Shown here piece after piece: positions 20,215 through 31,459 of a stretch of 64,000 nucleotides of DNA. A program made the position numbers and the translations under genes. The stretch's first letter is position 1, and each line of letters opens with the position of its first letter. The DNA lies in NCBI GenBank assembly GCA_009667805.1, contig CM019069.1, positions 95,515,204-95,579,203 of the forward strand, in the 5' to 3' direction. This DNA is from Leptobrachium leishanense (lineage: Eukaryota > Chordata > Amphibia > Anura > Megophryidae). Below the pieces are notes generated by a model. The model did not search any database and was not told where the DNA came from. It saw only the letters and a list, made by a program, of their open reading frames with translations.

Positions 20215-22892
20215 TTTAAAAAGATAGAAATAGTATGTTATATTTCACGGCGGAAAATACTTCACTCAATAACTTAGCAAAGGGGTTATAACATAAACAT
20301 GCTCTTTGCAATTGTACTTATTATAGTTCAAACATACTTCACTTTAGGTATGCATTAAATATATGTGACATATTAAAAGTTATTGGGGCAGATGGTGAGG
20401 TGTGTAGATTAACATAGCAAGCGCTAAATGTTTCAGATGTTCAGGCTCCTAAAGGCACAGATTTTTAGGATTTCTAAAGCCAATTTTATTAACCCTTCCG
20501 CTTCCATGCTGCAGACACATCCCTGTGCCAAGTGACTGAAAGAAACTCCAGACCTGCTCGGACGAAAAACTCCAGACCTGCTCATGCTTGCAATGGCCTG
20601 GGAATTCCCTGCACAGACATCTGTGAGGAAGCAGAGGAATATACTAGCATTGACTGAGGGCCCCAGCCTCCCAGCAGTTGACTTCTGCAAGGCAGGCAAG
20701 CAGAAAGGAAATAATGCTGGCTTGGTCAGTTTGGGCCCAGCAAGGAGACTTTTCTATCTACCTAGTTATCATGCGATTGTTTTATCATGTTTTATTTTTT
20801 TCATATTATAGAGATAAATGGATAGTTTTTCTGCATCCTCATGGGAGGGACCAGTGTGAAGAGTTAATCTTTTTATTTACTCACAAATGAAAGTGGGTTT
20901 GGGGCGGGACCTGCCTAAGGGCCACCAAGCTGAAGGTCACCATAGCTAGAGCAGCTTTGCTTGGCCCAAGTGTGGTCTCAGCCATGTGGCCAACTCCATA
21001 GCCTTCTGATTCCATGTGGAGGCACAGGGGAATTCCAGGTGTGCCACTCCAAAAAGGATGCTCCACCCACTCTTTACCACCCCCTTTAACTTTTCAGCCT
21101 CTGTCGCATGGTCCCTCCCAGTTGGGGATGCTTTCTACACTCTTAAAAGGAACGCTACCACTAACATGCTGTAGCCAGATTACTTGTGCAATACAAAAAC
21201 AAACCACAGTATAAACACATTTTTTTAAACTAATTGCATGTAAAAAGGAAATATTAAGTTAGGTTTTTATCTCCAGTTTCCATTTTATGGATTGCTTCCA
21301 TGATGTAACATTTACCAAAATTTTAGCACAAGTTTTACTTTACAGCTGTGGTATAGGATAAAATAGTAGTAACTTGGTAATAAGATGGAGGAGTGATTGT
21401 TTAGACAAATCTGCAAGGCGTCTATTTTGTTGTCAAGGCTACCCGAGACAAGGGAATCCATCTAAATGAGATCTGACAGTGTATTAACCTACCTGTCCTT
21501 AGCATAAATCCCACACAATACGTCCCACACAATGCAACCCTTATGAGTCCGATTTTGGAGATCTGACCTATTAACTCACTCCGTTCAATGAGTAATGCCA
21601 CACAGTGAGGAACAGGTGCTCTAAAAAATACTGGGGCAGTTTACAACACAAAATAGATGCACACTGTGATACATATAGAGTAAATATTTTCTTAACTAAA
21701 CATACAATTGAAAAACAAAGTACATGTAAGATATCAGCAACATAAAATAAACATAATAAGAACATTTAATTATTTGGTGGTTTAATGGAGTGGAAACGAT
21801 CCCATTCCATGTGTTAAGTATTTTCTAATCTGTTAATACCCTTCATGCTGTCTGTGTTGGTGTGCCTGGTATCACATAATATCACATATAGGATTACATA
21901 TTGTATAACAAATACTCTCAAAGACTTAAATAAAAGTTTTTTGTTTTTTTTTTCCTATTTTGTTCCCTACACCGCCTGGTTTTAGCTTTGTTGTTTTTGG
22001 ATTAAAGAAAAACACACTAATTTCTGAGTTGCAAAATTACCATATCATCTCTCAGAGTCTGAAATCGACTACAATAACCGTAAGGATCCGAGGACAGAGT
22101 TTGGATGGATAAAAATCACATGCCAGACTGCCAAGGCACAGCAGGACACATTATGTAAATTTGAATATCTCCCCAAAAAAGATATTCCAAGCAGTAAAAG
22201 CCTCTATCAACCAGTGCAAACGGCCATCAAGCATACATTTCATTATGTAAATCGTAAGCCACTGGCAGATGTATTGCACACATCAGCAGATCTCATTCAG
22301 TTGAGCATAAGTACTTTAAGAGCATACTAAAAGTACATTCCAAGAATCCCATGCCCTGCTTTGCAGATTCTGAAAGTTGAGAGATATGTTATGGTATGAA
22401 GAACTTTGACAACATTCTAATAATATAATATAATTTGGACAATATCAAGAAAAAAAAATCAGATGTAGTAGTGTTATAAAGTTATTAGACAAGTATTCAC
22501 TTTAATTATAACATTTGAAACTGCAAGCCTTTCATTTAAATGAAACGTTTAATTGAAAGCATTAAAGTCTCTTGCTTCTCGTCGTTTGATGCCTCTTCCA
22601 TTTTTAGTTTATCTGAGAGATTTGCTACACTTCACCACGCTTGGAAAAAAAATGTATATATCTACATATATTATACACACACAAAGTTAAAAACCTAAAT
22701 AGGTTGCAAGTCCATAAGGTTCAGCCTTGTATAGTCCTGACTGTCATTATTCCAGACAACATTGATTTCCTTGTTTTATGCTTAAACCTTGTCCTCAATG
22801 AAGGGTGGCACTGACTTCATTCCTGGGGCACAAAGAAACAAGATTGACGCAGGATGATTTTACTTACAGTATCCTAAGCCTGTCATTATGGG
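20215..22892. other. No gene recognised; unique, intron-like DNA
   Basis: 2.7 kb of AT-rich sequence with no transposon ends, no tandem repeats beyond short homopolymers, and no convincing second exon. It is the longest stretch of apparently single-copy DNA in the window apart from 42707-45734. Confidence 0.5.
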
Positions 22893-22900
22893 CTTACAAA

Positions 22901-25566
22901 TAGTGATGAGCCGAACACCCCCTTGTTCGGTTCGCATTCGAACTCTAACAATTTCAAAAGTTCGAGTTCGAACTCAAACACGAACCGAACCCAATGCAAG
23001 TCAATGGGACTCAAAAGTTCGTTTTTTAGAGTGCCCTCCAAGAGGGCATATATGCAAGATATTTGCCATAAAAGGTGTATGGGGGTCCGGGTAGTGCCCT
23101 GGGCAACAGGAAACAAGGACAAAAAGTAAAAAAAAAAAGTTTTTAAAGGAACAGTGAGTTTTCCATGAAATAAATGTTAAGAATAAAAACAAAAAATTCC
23201 TTCAAATATCGTGCCTAGGAGGTCCCCATAACCTGCCCGTGAAGTGGCGGATTTGAGGATGTATAGAAACATTTAAAAACAAAAAAATGACGTTTCAAAT
23301 GACGGTAAATGGTTTTCCTTTAATCTATTCATGAACAACGGCTTGGGGCGGCAGTCTATATGAAAAGAGGAGACATTTTAAGACACACAGAACAAGTTTA
23401 GTGATTTTTTTGGGCTAAATTATGGTGAAACTTATGCAGGCTTTGGATGAAAGTAACAATAGGTTCTTTAAAATTGGGCCTTTAGTGTCGGCAACAGTGC
23501 CGTCACACCGTAACCCCTCTGTGGTATTGTGGAAGAGTGCAGGGTTGGACCCTGCGGTCAAATATTAAAATGATATGAATCTGGAATAGGCGTCAGTGGC
23601 AGTGCACCCAAATACTGTGCCTTTGGTGGCAGCAAGTACCTTCACACCGTAAGTAACGCCTCTGTGGTATTGTGGAAGAGTGCAGTGGTGGAGGCTTTGG
23701 TAATGCAGAAGAGATCCCCGATCTATTCAGTTACATCAGCAGCTATAACAAAACCAGGTCAGCAATGTTTAGGCACTTGTACTGCGCTACTGTATATGGT
23801 GAGAATCGGCGCACACCAGTAGCATCAGGAAGCAAAGAGAACAGGCAGGGAATACACAGAGAGAATAGTCAAATGGCAGGCAAAGTCGGCAACAGATCAG
23901 GTCCACAGAACAAGCAGGGTCAGTAACAAGTATACAAACTGATTTGGTAAGCTAGCGATGCGGGAATAAAGGCTGAGACACACTGAGCGTGTAGCGACGC
24001 ACAGCGTAGCGAAGCAAACATATTGCAGGCTTGACTTCACTCCACTCCGCTCCGCCTCGCAGCGTGTCTACACTGCATTATGTTTGCTTCTCACCGCACT
24101 GGACAGGAATCCACTAACTAAATTAAAATGTACACACAAAACCGTTTTATTTTCACAAAGCACATGTTATATAGGCAAAAAAAGTTTCTACTGAATAAAA
24201 TATATCAAAAATTACTGTTAATTTAATAGGAATAGTATAAAAATATAAAAAAGGTAACCCCTGATCATATATATTATAGGGACACAGAGCGCCGTGTATA
24301 GAGTAGGGATGCATTGATACCACACACAGACATATAGGTATATATCAACACGCAGACCTATATATACGTATATATCAACACGCAGATATATATATATATA
24401 TATATACACCCACCCACCCACAGACCTCAAATATATGCATACGCACATGGGGGGGTGGCATGTGTACAATCTCAAATAAATGTGCCCCCCCCATTTGGCT
24501 GATCCCTCCAGAAGAAATGTTGAACCCGACAGAGCAGATAATATATGTATCTTCTGGAGAGATCAGCCAAATTGGGGGGGGGGGCAATTAGTTGCTAAAA
24601 TGTGTGTGTAATACAAGTCTGGATATATAGATTTATATCTTATCTATATATATACGCTGTACTCATGATCCAATAAAGGAATTTGTTTTACAACAAAAAA
24701 AGTCTCTGAGTGGCGGAACATCGAGGAATTTATAACAATATATACCAAGTTCCTGCACCGGAGTATGATTTATTCGTTACTGGGTGTGCAGAGATCGAGT
24801 TTGCTGATATATATATATATCATACCTGCCCTTACCTTCCCCTATAAATTTGCTAAAAATATACATACAAAAAAAAAAAAAACACTGCCTGAGACCCCAC
24901 GCAGCCCACATGCCACACCCCTCCACCTGGCTGAATGTATCTAATATATATAATTAAATACATTCAGCCAGGTAGAGAAAGAAAAAAAGTTTTATTTTAT
25001 GTTCCCGGGGACATTTAAAAATGTCCTCGGATTTTATTTTTTTTAGAAATGTGTCGCCTTACCTTAGCCTGGTGGTCAGTGGGGGCTCCCTGGATCCTGG
25101 TTGTGGGGGGTCTGCCGTGGCCGCAGGTGCAGTGGCTCCCTCCCTGCGCTGCCTGTCTCTGCCACATGCACCCGGGCAGCTAGCCCGCACAGTCGCAACT
25201 CTGTCATGCGGCGGCTGCATGCTCCTCAAGGGGATCTTTGGGAGGCCCCTGCAGGCTGCCCTCTACAGTGCCTGATTATGGGGCTGTGTCTGCCTGATGT
25301 TTTAGTAACAAGAATGTTTTATCCCATAGGCTTAAATGTTAAAAATATTCCCGTTTTAATTCAATATCTAATAAACCGTTGCTTATAATATTCTGCAGTA
25401 AAGAGTCTCTTTATTTCTAGATCTTTTTGTATTTTTTAAGCATTTTTTATACTTTTTTCCAAAAAAATAATTTTTTAGAACTTTTGGCGAACGTCCCAAA
25501 AATTTCGAAGTTCACGAACTGTCGAACAGCCGATGTTCGATGCGAACTCCGAACAGCTCATCCCTA
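22901..25566 (-). mobile_element. Non-autonomous hAT-like element, copy 2 (inverted relative to 3610-6961)
   Basis: The ends are TAGTGATGAGCCGAACACC at 22901 and GAACAGCTCATCCCTA at 25566. A perfect 8-bp target duplication, cttacaaa, flanks it (22893-22900 and 25567-25574). 22925-23400 and 25330-25560 match, inverted, the right and left parts of 3610-6961; shared blocks include GGGCACTACCCAGACCCCC and TACTGCAGAATATTATAAGC in either orientation. The centre holds AT-rich microsatellites, two stem-loops (24482-24587 and about 24905-24980) and no transposase. The autonomous parent is not in the window. Confidence 0.9.
24482..24587. repeat. Inverted repeat inside the hAT element
   Basis: The left arm around CCCCCCCATTTGGCTGATC and CTCCAGAAG pairs with the right arm CTTCTGGAG and GATCAGCCAAATTGGGGGG, with an AT-rich loop. 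A second stem (CACCTGGCTGAATGTAT with ATACATTCAGCCAGGT) lies near 24917-24977. Confidence 0.8.
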
Positions 25567-25754
25567 CTTACAAATACAAAGGTACATCTCAGTACAAAGC
25601 TGATCCAGTGTCTCAACTAAGTCAACTGGTTTCCGTCTATAGTTCTACAATACGGTAGTGTGGCGCTTGATATATGTGTGACACAGAACAGTGGAAAATG
25701 TCACTAGACCACTCCAATTATGTTGATTGTACCACTTAGCATCCAACGTGAAAT

Positions 25755-26540
25755 TATTATGCAATATAGAGTGTCGCGCACCCGGTGTTACCAAAATAAT
25801 AAGGGTGATATATTACCATATACTGATTATTGGAATTCTCCCTTATGACGGTCTCAATATGAAAAATAAAAATACACAGGTCATAGCATGACCCATATAT
25901 ACATGCATATATACACTCGCGGTTAATGGTCTCACTCACAATTTGAAGAGCCCTACCCGGATCATGTTCATATGCTTGTGGGTTGTTGTCTCAGCCACCC
26001 AGCAGCCCTTATGGATATCCTGTCTTCAGATCCTGATAGTATAGGAAAAACAACATGGTGCTTCCTCAGTTAGCTAATGTCTCCTAAATCGTGTTGTCCA
26101 GTTAGCTCCCTCTGAAACGGCAGGAGAAGAGTTCTTTCCCAATGAGAATCAAAGTTCCATTCCCCCTATTAAATTAAAACATGTTCTTGTTGGAGTTTTA
26201 ATCGGTCCATCAAGTCACACTTCTTCCTGTTCTGGTCTTGATCAAAATCTTAAGTACGCACATGCGTACCACAGCCGTTTGGTGTTCTCCACATGGCGCC
26301 AATAGGTGATGTCTCCTAGAGCGCGAAATGAAAGAGCCTGCATGCGCAGTTATGTCCTGTCATGTCCAGCTTCTGTAGACACGGCATCCAGTTCCTCCAG
26401 CTTAGTATGTTCTTATGCTACAATATGTTCAAGGTGGTTATGCTTTCTCTTCGCATAACCCATCACTCCAAACATATACAGATTGCTTGAACGAGGAAAA
26501 CTATCATGCAGAGATAAAGACAAACATTATAATACCATGA
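25755..26540. repeat. PLE terminal inverted repeat, left copy
   Basis: Matches the reverse complement of 32405-33245. Landmarks are ATGCAATATAGAGTGTCGC, GAAGAGCCCTACCCGGATC, GCACATGCGTACCACAGCCG, CCACATGGCGCCAATAGG and TTGAACGAGGAAAACTATC. About 100 bp present in the right copy (around 32700-32900) are replaced by different sequence here. Confidence 0.85.
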
Positions 26541-26749
26541 TATGAGAGGTTTCAAATTTTTGACTCCCCACATCCTCATCCTAGTAAATTCCAAGCAATA
26601 CCAGCTGTGAATTACACTTCCCAAAGCCCTTGCTACCAGGATCTATGATATTAGAGTATAACAGTAATTTTCATTGTTTTAAAAAGTGTCAAAGTTTCAA
26701 ATCAAGGTTCAATCCTAAAGGGGCTATAATTTTAAAGTGTAGATCCATC

Positions 26750-27007
26750 TCATCTGTACACAATTTTGTTATTAAAATCTCCCCCCCTCCAATCTTTATT
26801 TACTTTTTGGATGGCTCTAAAGGTTGCACAGTCTGGTGAACGATTATGACCATTTTTAAAATGTGCAGATACTGAGTGTGATTCCAAACCTTGATTAATA
26901 TTATAAATGTGTTCCCGTATTCTCACTGTAAGTGGTCTTGTTTTATGTCCAATGTAGTGTAGACCACAAGGGCAAGTAAATTGGTAATTACATTTTTTAT
27001 TCTGCAT
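26750..27007 (-). pseudogene. PLE GIY-YIG endonuclease domain
   Basis: The open stretch starts MQNKKCNYQFTCPCGLHYIG, continues HKTRPLTVRIREH, and ends with HSVSAHFKNGHNRSP. In GIY-YIG nucleases of Penelope-like elements the core is Y-x-x-x-C-x-C-(G)-x-x-YIG-x-T-x-R...R-x-x-EH. Here the tyrosine, both cysteines, YIG, the arginine and EH are all seen; the usual YIGxT threonine is at the position HKT. It cuts target DNA for target-primed reverse transcription. It lies at the C-terminal end of the PLE coding region, as expected, and is cut from the upstream part by stops and a frame change near 27010. Confidence 0.88.
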
Positions 27008-27025
27008 GTAATGATTCCCCTAATT

Positions 27026-27605
27026 TTAGATTATATAAATATATATATATCTATATATATTGTCACTCCCGTGAGATTCCAAGGCAGTGTTTTTCTTCAA
27101 TTTCAATTTCTTACATGCTGGACAGCTACCACATTGATAAAACCCTTCAGATAAATTGAACATATTTCTCTTGTTGGTAATATTGTGGCTCTTAACTAAA
27201 ATTCCCTTTAAGTTTTGTGCTCCTCTATTGATTAACTTGGGTCTTTCTCCGATAAGATCTTTTAAGAGTCGATCCAGTTGGACAGTCCAGAATTTTCTGA
27301 TTTGATGAACTGTACCCGATTGGTCGCTGAAGTTGCTAATAAACGGGACAGAACTTTCTTTCTCCATTGATTGGGTTTGTATGATAAAATTTCTCTCCTA
27401 TCTGTCTTTCTTACTTGTTCTCTCTCTCTAAAACATCTTCCTTATAACCCTTTTCCAGAAAGTCTTCCTTCAGTTTGTGTGCCTGTTGTAAACACTTATC
27501 TTCTTCGGTGAAATTTCTCCTAACTCTTTGGAACTGCCCCTTTGGGATACTCTTTAACCAGGGTTTGGCATGACAGCTGTCCTGTTCTATAAAACTATTA
27601 ACATC
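27026..27605 (-). pseudogene. PLE region between RT and GIY-YIG
   Basis: Two blocks in different frames. The upstream block (about 27410-27600) reads CHAKPWLKSIPKGQFQRVRR and then NFTEEDKCLQQA. The downstream block (27367 down to 27026) includes FWTVQLDRLL, NITNKRNMFNLSEGFYQCGS and CPACKKLKL. Both are characteristic of the PLE segment following the RT fingers/palm (hPWLKxIPxGQF-x-RxRRN) and of the cysteine-containing linker before the nuclease. A frame shift at about 27370 and the AT-rich end near 27030 show decay. Confidence 0.8.
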
Positions 27606-27612
27606 AACCTTT

Positions 27613-28007
27613 TTAAAAAAAGGTCCGAGTTTTTATTTGGTCGTCTTCTATATAAATGTTAAGATCCAAAAAGTTGAATGAAGAAGTACGAAGTAGTATT
27701 TCGAAATCCAGCTTTTTTCCCCAGTCATTATTGAGGTGCTGAAAGAATTTCCTCAAGTCTTCTTCCTCACCCTTCCAGACTAGAAGTATATCATCTATAT
27801 ACCTACGGAAGAGGACCAGGCCATGCGCCCAGTCAAGCCCACCATAGACAAACTGTTGCTCCCAATCTGCCACGAAGAGATTGGCGTAACTGGGCGCAAA
27901 CCTGGTCCTCATAGCTGTTCCTCTAACCTGGAGGAAGTACTGATCTTCATACTTGGAGGAGGTGGATCCCCTCTACAACAAAATCAGTACGATCTTTAGG
28001 GATAGTG
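27613..28007 (-). pseudogene. PLE reverse transcriptase, catalytic YIDD segment
   Basis: It reads YFLQVRGTAMRTRFAPSYAN, then LFVADWE, then FRRYIDDILLVWKGEEEDL and NFLDLNIYIEDDQIKTRTFF. The Q-x-x-G-T-AM-x-x-x-FAPSYANL and R-YIDD-I motifs are those of PLE reverse transcriptases; the two aspartates of YIDD are catalytic and intact. AMGT is usual and the glycine is arginine here. The upstream RT motifs continue at 28213 after an inserted L2 tail. Confidence 0.88.
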
Positions 28008-28211
28008 ATGGGAATGTAACATAATGACTATATTTCCTACATATATTCTGTGTTAATCTGCAGATTTGTATTTTGTTTTTAATATCTTGCATTTATAACT
28101 TTGTATTTCTGTAACAACTGTAACAATTCAATGTTCTTGAACCCTGGGCATACTTGAAAACGAGGGAAATCTCAATGTAGCCTTCCTGGTAAAATTCTTT
28201 GCAAATAAATA
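28008..28211 (+). mobile_element. L2-group LINE 3' tail inserted in the PLE
   Basis: Sequence from GTAACATAATGACTATATTT to CTTCCTGGTAAAATTC with the GAGGGAAATCTC variant of the family stem-loop. It separates two adjacent PLE reverse-transcriptase motifs, so it arrived after the PLE. Confidence 0.85.
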
Positions 28212-28212
28212 G

Positions 28213-28424
28213 TCGGATCTGTCTCCATAAACTTCTGAGTGGCATCACACCCTCTATTGTGAGGTATTATAGTATATAGTGATTGTATGTCACATGTAGC
28301 CAGGATACGTTACTCCTCCTATTAATTGCTCTTCAATACTTGAAGTACGTTCATACTATCCTTGAGGTAGGATGGGGTGGACTTTACCAATGGCTGTAGA
28401 ATAATATCAATGTACCTGGATAGG
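28213..28424 (-). pseudogene. PLE reverse transcriptase segment with the first catalytic Asp
   Basis: Minus-strand reading gives RILATCDIQSLYTIIPHNRG and then CDATQKFMETDP. This is the PLE RT motif (T-x-D-V-x-S-L-Y-T-x-IPH-x-x-G) that carries the first catalytic aspartate. The other side of the block is cut by the solo LTR at 28425. Confidence 0.85.
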
Positions 28425-29462
28425 TGTAATGAGCGCTATGGCGCTCACCCCTGATCAGCATAGTTTGGATCTTTATGGACAGATTTTTCTGATACAGAGC
28501 TTCAAAGCAATAAAGACTGTAATACCTATAATCCCCAGCCAGGGAGGTAATACAAAACTCTAGATACCACTGAGCTTCAAATGGTTTCGTGACCAAGAGA
28601 CCGCTGAGCGAAAACATATTAACTAAATTCAACTGGATACAGTGATTCAAGACTGGTACAGTACGAGCAAGATTATTCATAGGTTTCAGATGGGTACCAG
28701 TAACGATTGTAGTACGTGCATGATTGTTAACAGAGGTAATACTCAAATACTTGATCTCAACCATATAGAATAAATATTCACTGTATTCGGCAACCTGCAG
28801 GGCAGACCTACAATCAGAGATAATACTTCTGTACTGCGACTTGGCGTTAGACAACTTGTAGGAATGTTGTATATAGCAACCTGCAGGGCAGTCCTACAAT
28901 CCTAGATCGTGCGATATACTTTAGAAACAGACCAGATGCTATACAAGGAATTAGAACTGTTGAGTGATCTAGTAACATGAAGGACAGACCCACATACTGA
29001 GATGATACATGGTAATGCAGAGTGAGGCCAGGTTAGGTAGATCGAGTGGTTGATGAAAAGAGCAACCTGCAGGGCAGATCTCCCAAGTTAAACCATGCGG
29101 TACAAGATATGCATGAAACACAAACATACACACAGGGATCAAGAGTAAGAATCGTCAGTGGGTATTCTGGGTCAATAAACTAAAGCAAGGTCCTCCTACA
29201 AGCAAAGATCGTCAACGAATGCAAAAATATCAAAGAGACAGACTCAAGAGTCAGCTGGCGATGCAGGAATATTACTCCACGTCAGGGCGACGAGCAGTAT
29301 CTCGCCCCCTGCATTTAAGGCCGGTGGCTCCGTGTCATCATGTCAAGCCCCGCCCCCTCAGGAGCCGATCTGCCAGCTCGAGCTCCTGGCACCCGGCCAG
29401 CCAGCGCTGCCGCTGGTCATCCTGACCCCCAAGGAAGTGCTGCGGGGGCCAAAGACGTGACA
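28425..29462. mobile_element. Solo LTR with 5-bp target duplication
   Basis: Starts TGTAATGAGCGC and ends GACGTGACA (5'-TG...CA-3'), flanked by ATAGG on both sides (28420-28424 and 29463-29467). This is the hallmark of an integrated LTR retroelement. With no internal region, it is a solo LTR of 1038 bp. It carries three imperfect copies of AACCTGCAGGGCAG (about 28790, 28880 and 29060). A TATA-like GCATTTAAGG lies near 29310 in a GC-rich segment, suggesting a plus-strand promoter. The family (gypsy or other) cannot be told without internal genes. Confidence 0.82.
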
Positions 29463-29467
29463 ATAGG

Positions 29468-29590
29468 TGGCTGGATGCTGATTCAATTCCCGATATGATC
29501 AGTCTCCCTGGGGGGTTATTCGGGTCCTTATGTAATTTTGGTAACCAGTAAAGAACTGGAGTCCTCGGGTGCTGAACATAGAAATATATA
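29468..29590 (-). pseudogene. PLE reverse transcriptase, fingers motif (LPKLHK)
   Basis: Reads VQHPRTPVLYWLPKLHKDPN and then NPPGRLIISGIESASSHL. PLE reverse transcriptases have (F/Y)-x-LPK-x-HK near the start of the RT, followed by RPI(V/I)SG-x-x-S. RPI is RLI here. It is joined to unrelated sequence upstream at about 29590. Confidence 0.85.
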
Positions 29591-29990
29591 CACAGTGGTT
29601 TTTTTCTGCCGGCACCTACCGGATGAGTACCGGCACTTTTTAAAAAAAATGTTGCGGGAACGCAGGTTCCCAGGGCCGGCCCGACCATATAGCACCTGCT
29701 CCATGCGGCATCCTGGGGCCAGTAGGGGGGCCGCATATTTTTCCGACGATTGCGTGTTCCCGCTGGGCTGAGTGTGTGTCTGGCGCACATGTCCCTGTTT
29801 CATGCGCATCGGCTCCAGCCCCTCCTTCGCGCTGACGTGCGATTCTGTAAAGCCTCTCTTTTTTTGTTAAATTCTACTTTTTATTACACATTTCTGGTAT
29901 GCTATTTACTTCGTTCAGCACCAAATGCTCAAAAGCCCTTATTTGGTCTGATATCATTTGTTTAAGGTAAAAAATTGATTTGTTCTATTA
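29591..29990. other. Insertion in the PLE of unknown type
   Basis: Starts after an oligo-T (29590-29608 region), with a short inverted repeat TGCCGGCACCTACCGG / CCGGCACTTTTT, and a GC-rich stretch (29650-29850). No coding recognised. It separates PLE coding at 29468-29590 from that at 29996-30190. Confidence 0.4.
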
Positions 29991-29995
29991 GTAAA

Positions 29996-30190
29996 CTAAT
30001 TTTCAGTGGTTACAGCTCTCTCTATTGGGGTTTTAAGGAAGAACTTCTTCAAACACAGTTTGCGCTTGAACTTTTGGATGTCCACATATAGTTGGAATTT
30101 ATCCATACCCTGGCTCAGGGCAAATTTTAGGCCTTTCTTAAGAACATTCATTTCCTCTTTCCGTAGTTCATATCTACTCAAATTAAAGAT
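29996..30190 (-). pseudogene. PLE N-terminal region before the RT
   Basis: Reads FNLSRYELRKEEMNVLKKGL, then KFALSQGMDKFQLYVDIQKF and KRKLCLKKFF. The pattern LS-x-x-E-x-x-VL-x-KGLKF-x-P...D-x-x-x-F-x-RKL-x-L-x-x-FF is typical of the conserved block preceding the RT in Penelope-like proteins. An insertion starting at about 30195 (CAGGGTGGCACCTGG) cuts it from the rest of the N-terminus. Confidence 0.85.
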
Positions 30191-30433
30191 GCCTATTGTC
30201 AGGGTGGCACCTGGCGTGGGCCATGGTGGGACCCAAGGTTCAGGGATTCTGAGCCTGGTGTGCAGGGCAAAACATGGTACCTGGAGTAGGCAAATGCAGG
30301 AGATACCGGAGCGTAGTACAAATGGATCAAGCAGGCAGGTGGTCAGTAAGCAAATCAGAGGGTCTGGTACATGATAGTCAATAGAGAAATAGGAATACAA
30401 CTGATCAGACTGGGAGCAAACTCAAAACTGAGG

Positions 30434-30620
30434 GTCCCATGGGAACTCACAATCTAGAAGGGTTGGGGTGGAAACAGGAGGAGAGGACTGCAAGGTGAGA
30501 GTGATGGACTGGTTGGAAACAGGAGGAGAGGATTGCAGGATGAGAGTGATGGACTCGTTGGGGCAGTGAGGGGTATCAGTGAGTTGGGTGGTAGGCTTCC
30601 CTAAATAGGAATTTCTTATA
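30434..30620 (-). mobile_element. L2-group LINE fragment (3' UTR)
   Basis: Matches 53940-54090 of the L2 copy at 53828-55659: GGGAACTCACAATCT, GGAAACAGGAGGAGAGGA, AAGGTGAGAGTGAT and GTGAGTTGGGTGGTAGG. One block (GGAAACAGGAGGAGAGGA) is duplicated here. No coding. Confidence 0.8.
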
Positions 30621-31036
30621 AGAGAGGGAGAGATGTAGATAGTGGAGGGGTTGGTGGTACATAGGCAAAAGTTCCATTTTAGGATGAATGCAGAGTAAAA
30701 GAGTAGAAGAGACATTGTGCAGCAGTATGTGGACCTTGCAGTTCCCTAACTCCAGCAGAGGAGAGGGGGAGCTGGTGGCCAGAAAAACACCGCAGAGCTT
30801 GCATGGGAGAGACCAGAAGCCTGGGATTAGTAAGAGTAATTAAAGAGAGAAGGGGAGACAGCTGGAAAGGATGCCTGAAATTAGGGGCCGGTCCTGGGTG
30901 GGGGAGTGGATGGGGATGGGGGGTGGGGAGTGGAGGGGGGTGGGAGTGGATGGGGAGAGAGGGTGGGACTGCTAAGTTGGGAAGTGAAGCTTGGTCAGTG
31001 TGTTTCTGTGTGAAAAGGAAATTAGTTCAGGTAAGT

Positions 31037-31268
31037 TAGACAAATACGTATCTGGCGGCGCGATGGCAGTCGCTCTTGGATCGTATGGTGGTTCTCTTAA
31101 GATGTATCGTCCACATGTGTCATGAAAAACAATAAAGAATACAATAGTGCAGCGCGAATATATAGTGTGAGCTATAGATGTACAATTTACTGGTCCCACT
31201 CACAAAGAAAGAGCCCTGATGCTGGCTCTAAGCGACTGCCATCGCGCTGCCAGATACGTATTTGTCTA
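31037..31268. repeat. 38-bp inverted repeat, foldback element
   Basis: The arm TAGACAAATACGTATCTGGC plus GGCGCGATGGCAGTCGCT (31037-31074) is repeated inverted at 31231-31268 with one mismatch. The 156-bp interior contains CTCACAAAGAAAGAGCCCTG, reminiscent of the PLE terminal repeat (CTCACAATTTGAAGAGCCCT). Confidence 0.85.
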
Positions 31269-31459
31269 TCTTTGCACACTGGTTTGGGGAAAACCACTGA
31301 TTGCTGGCTGGCTTTGGAGAGTTGGTGGCGGTACAAGCAGGGGCGCCTACCACTTTGTTTGTATAGTTCAGGTAAGTGTCTAAGTGTCAGAGACCTTTGT
31401 AATGCGCGAGGGGCACTGGTGAAATACTATCTAAAAATGATCTGTTGTTTCTCATCTTC

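Larger units (their letters stand above)
30195..31450. other. Composite insertion in the PLE
   Basis: Contains an L2-type fragment (30434-30620), a G-rich low-complexity stretch (30890-30970, GGGGGTGGGAGTGG-like) and a 38-bp inverted repeat (31037-31268). The outer boundaries are approximate because no target duplication was found. No gene. Confidence 0.55.
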
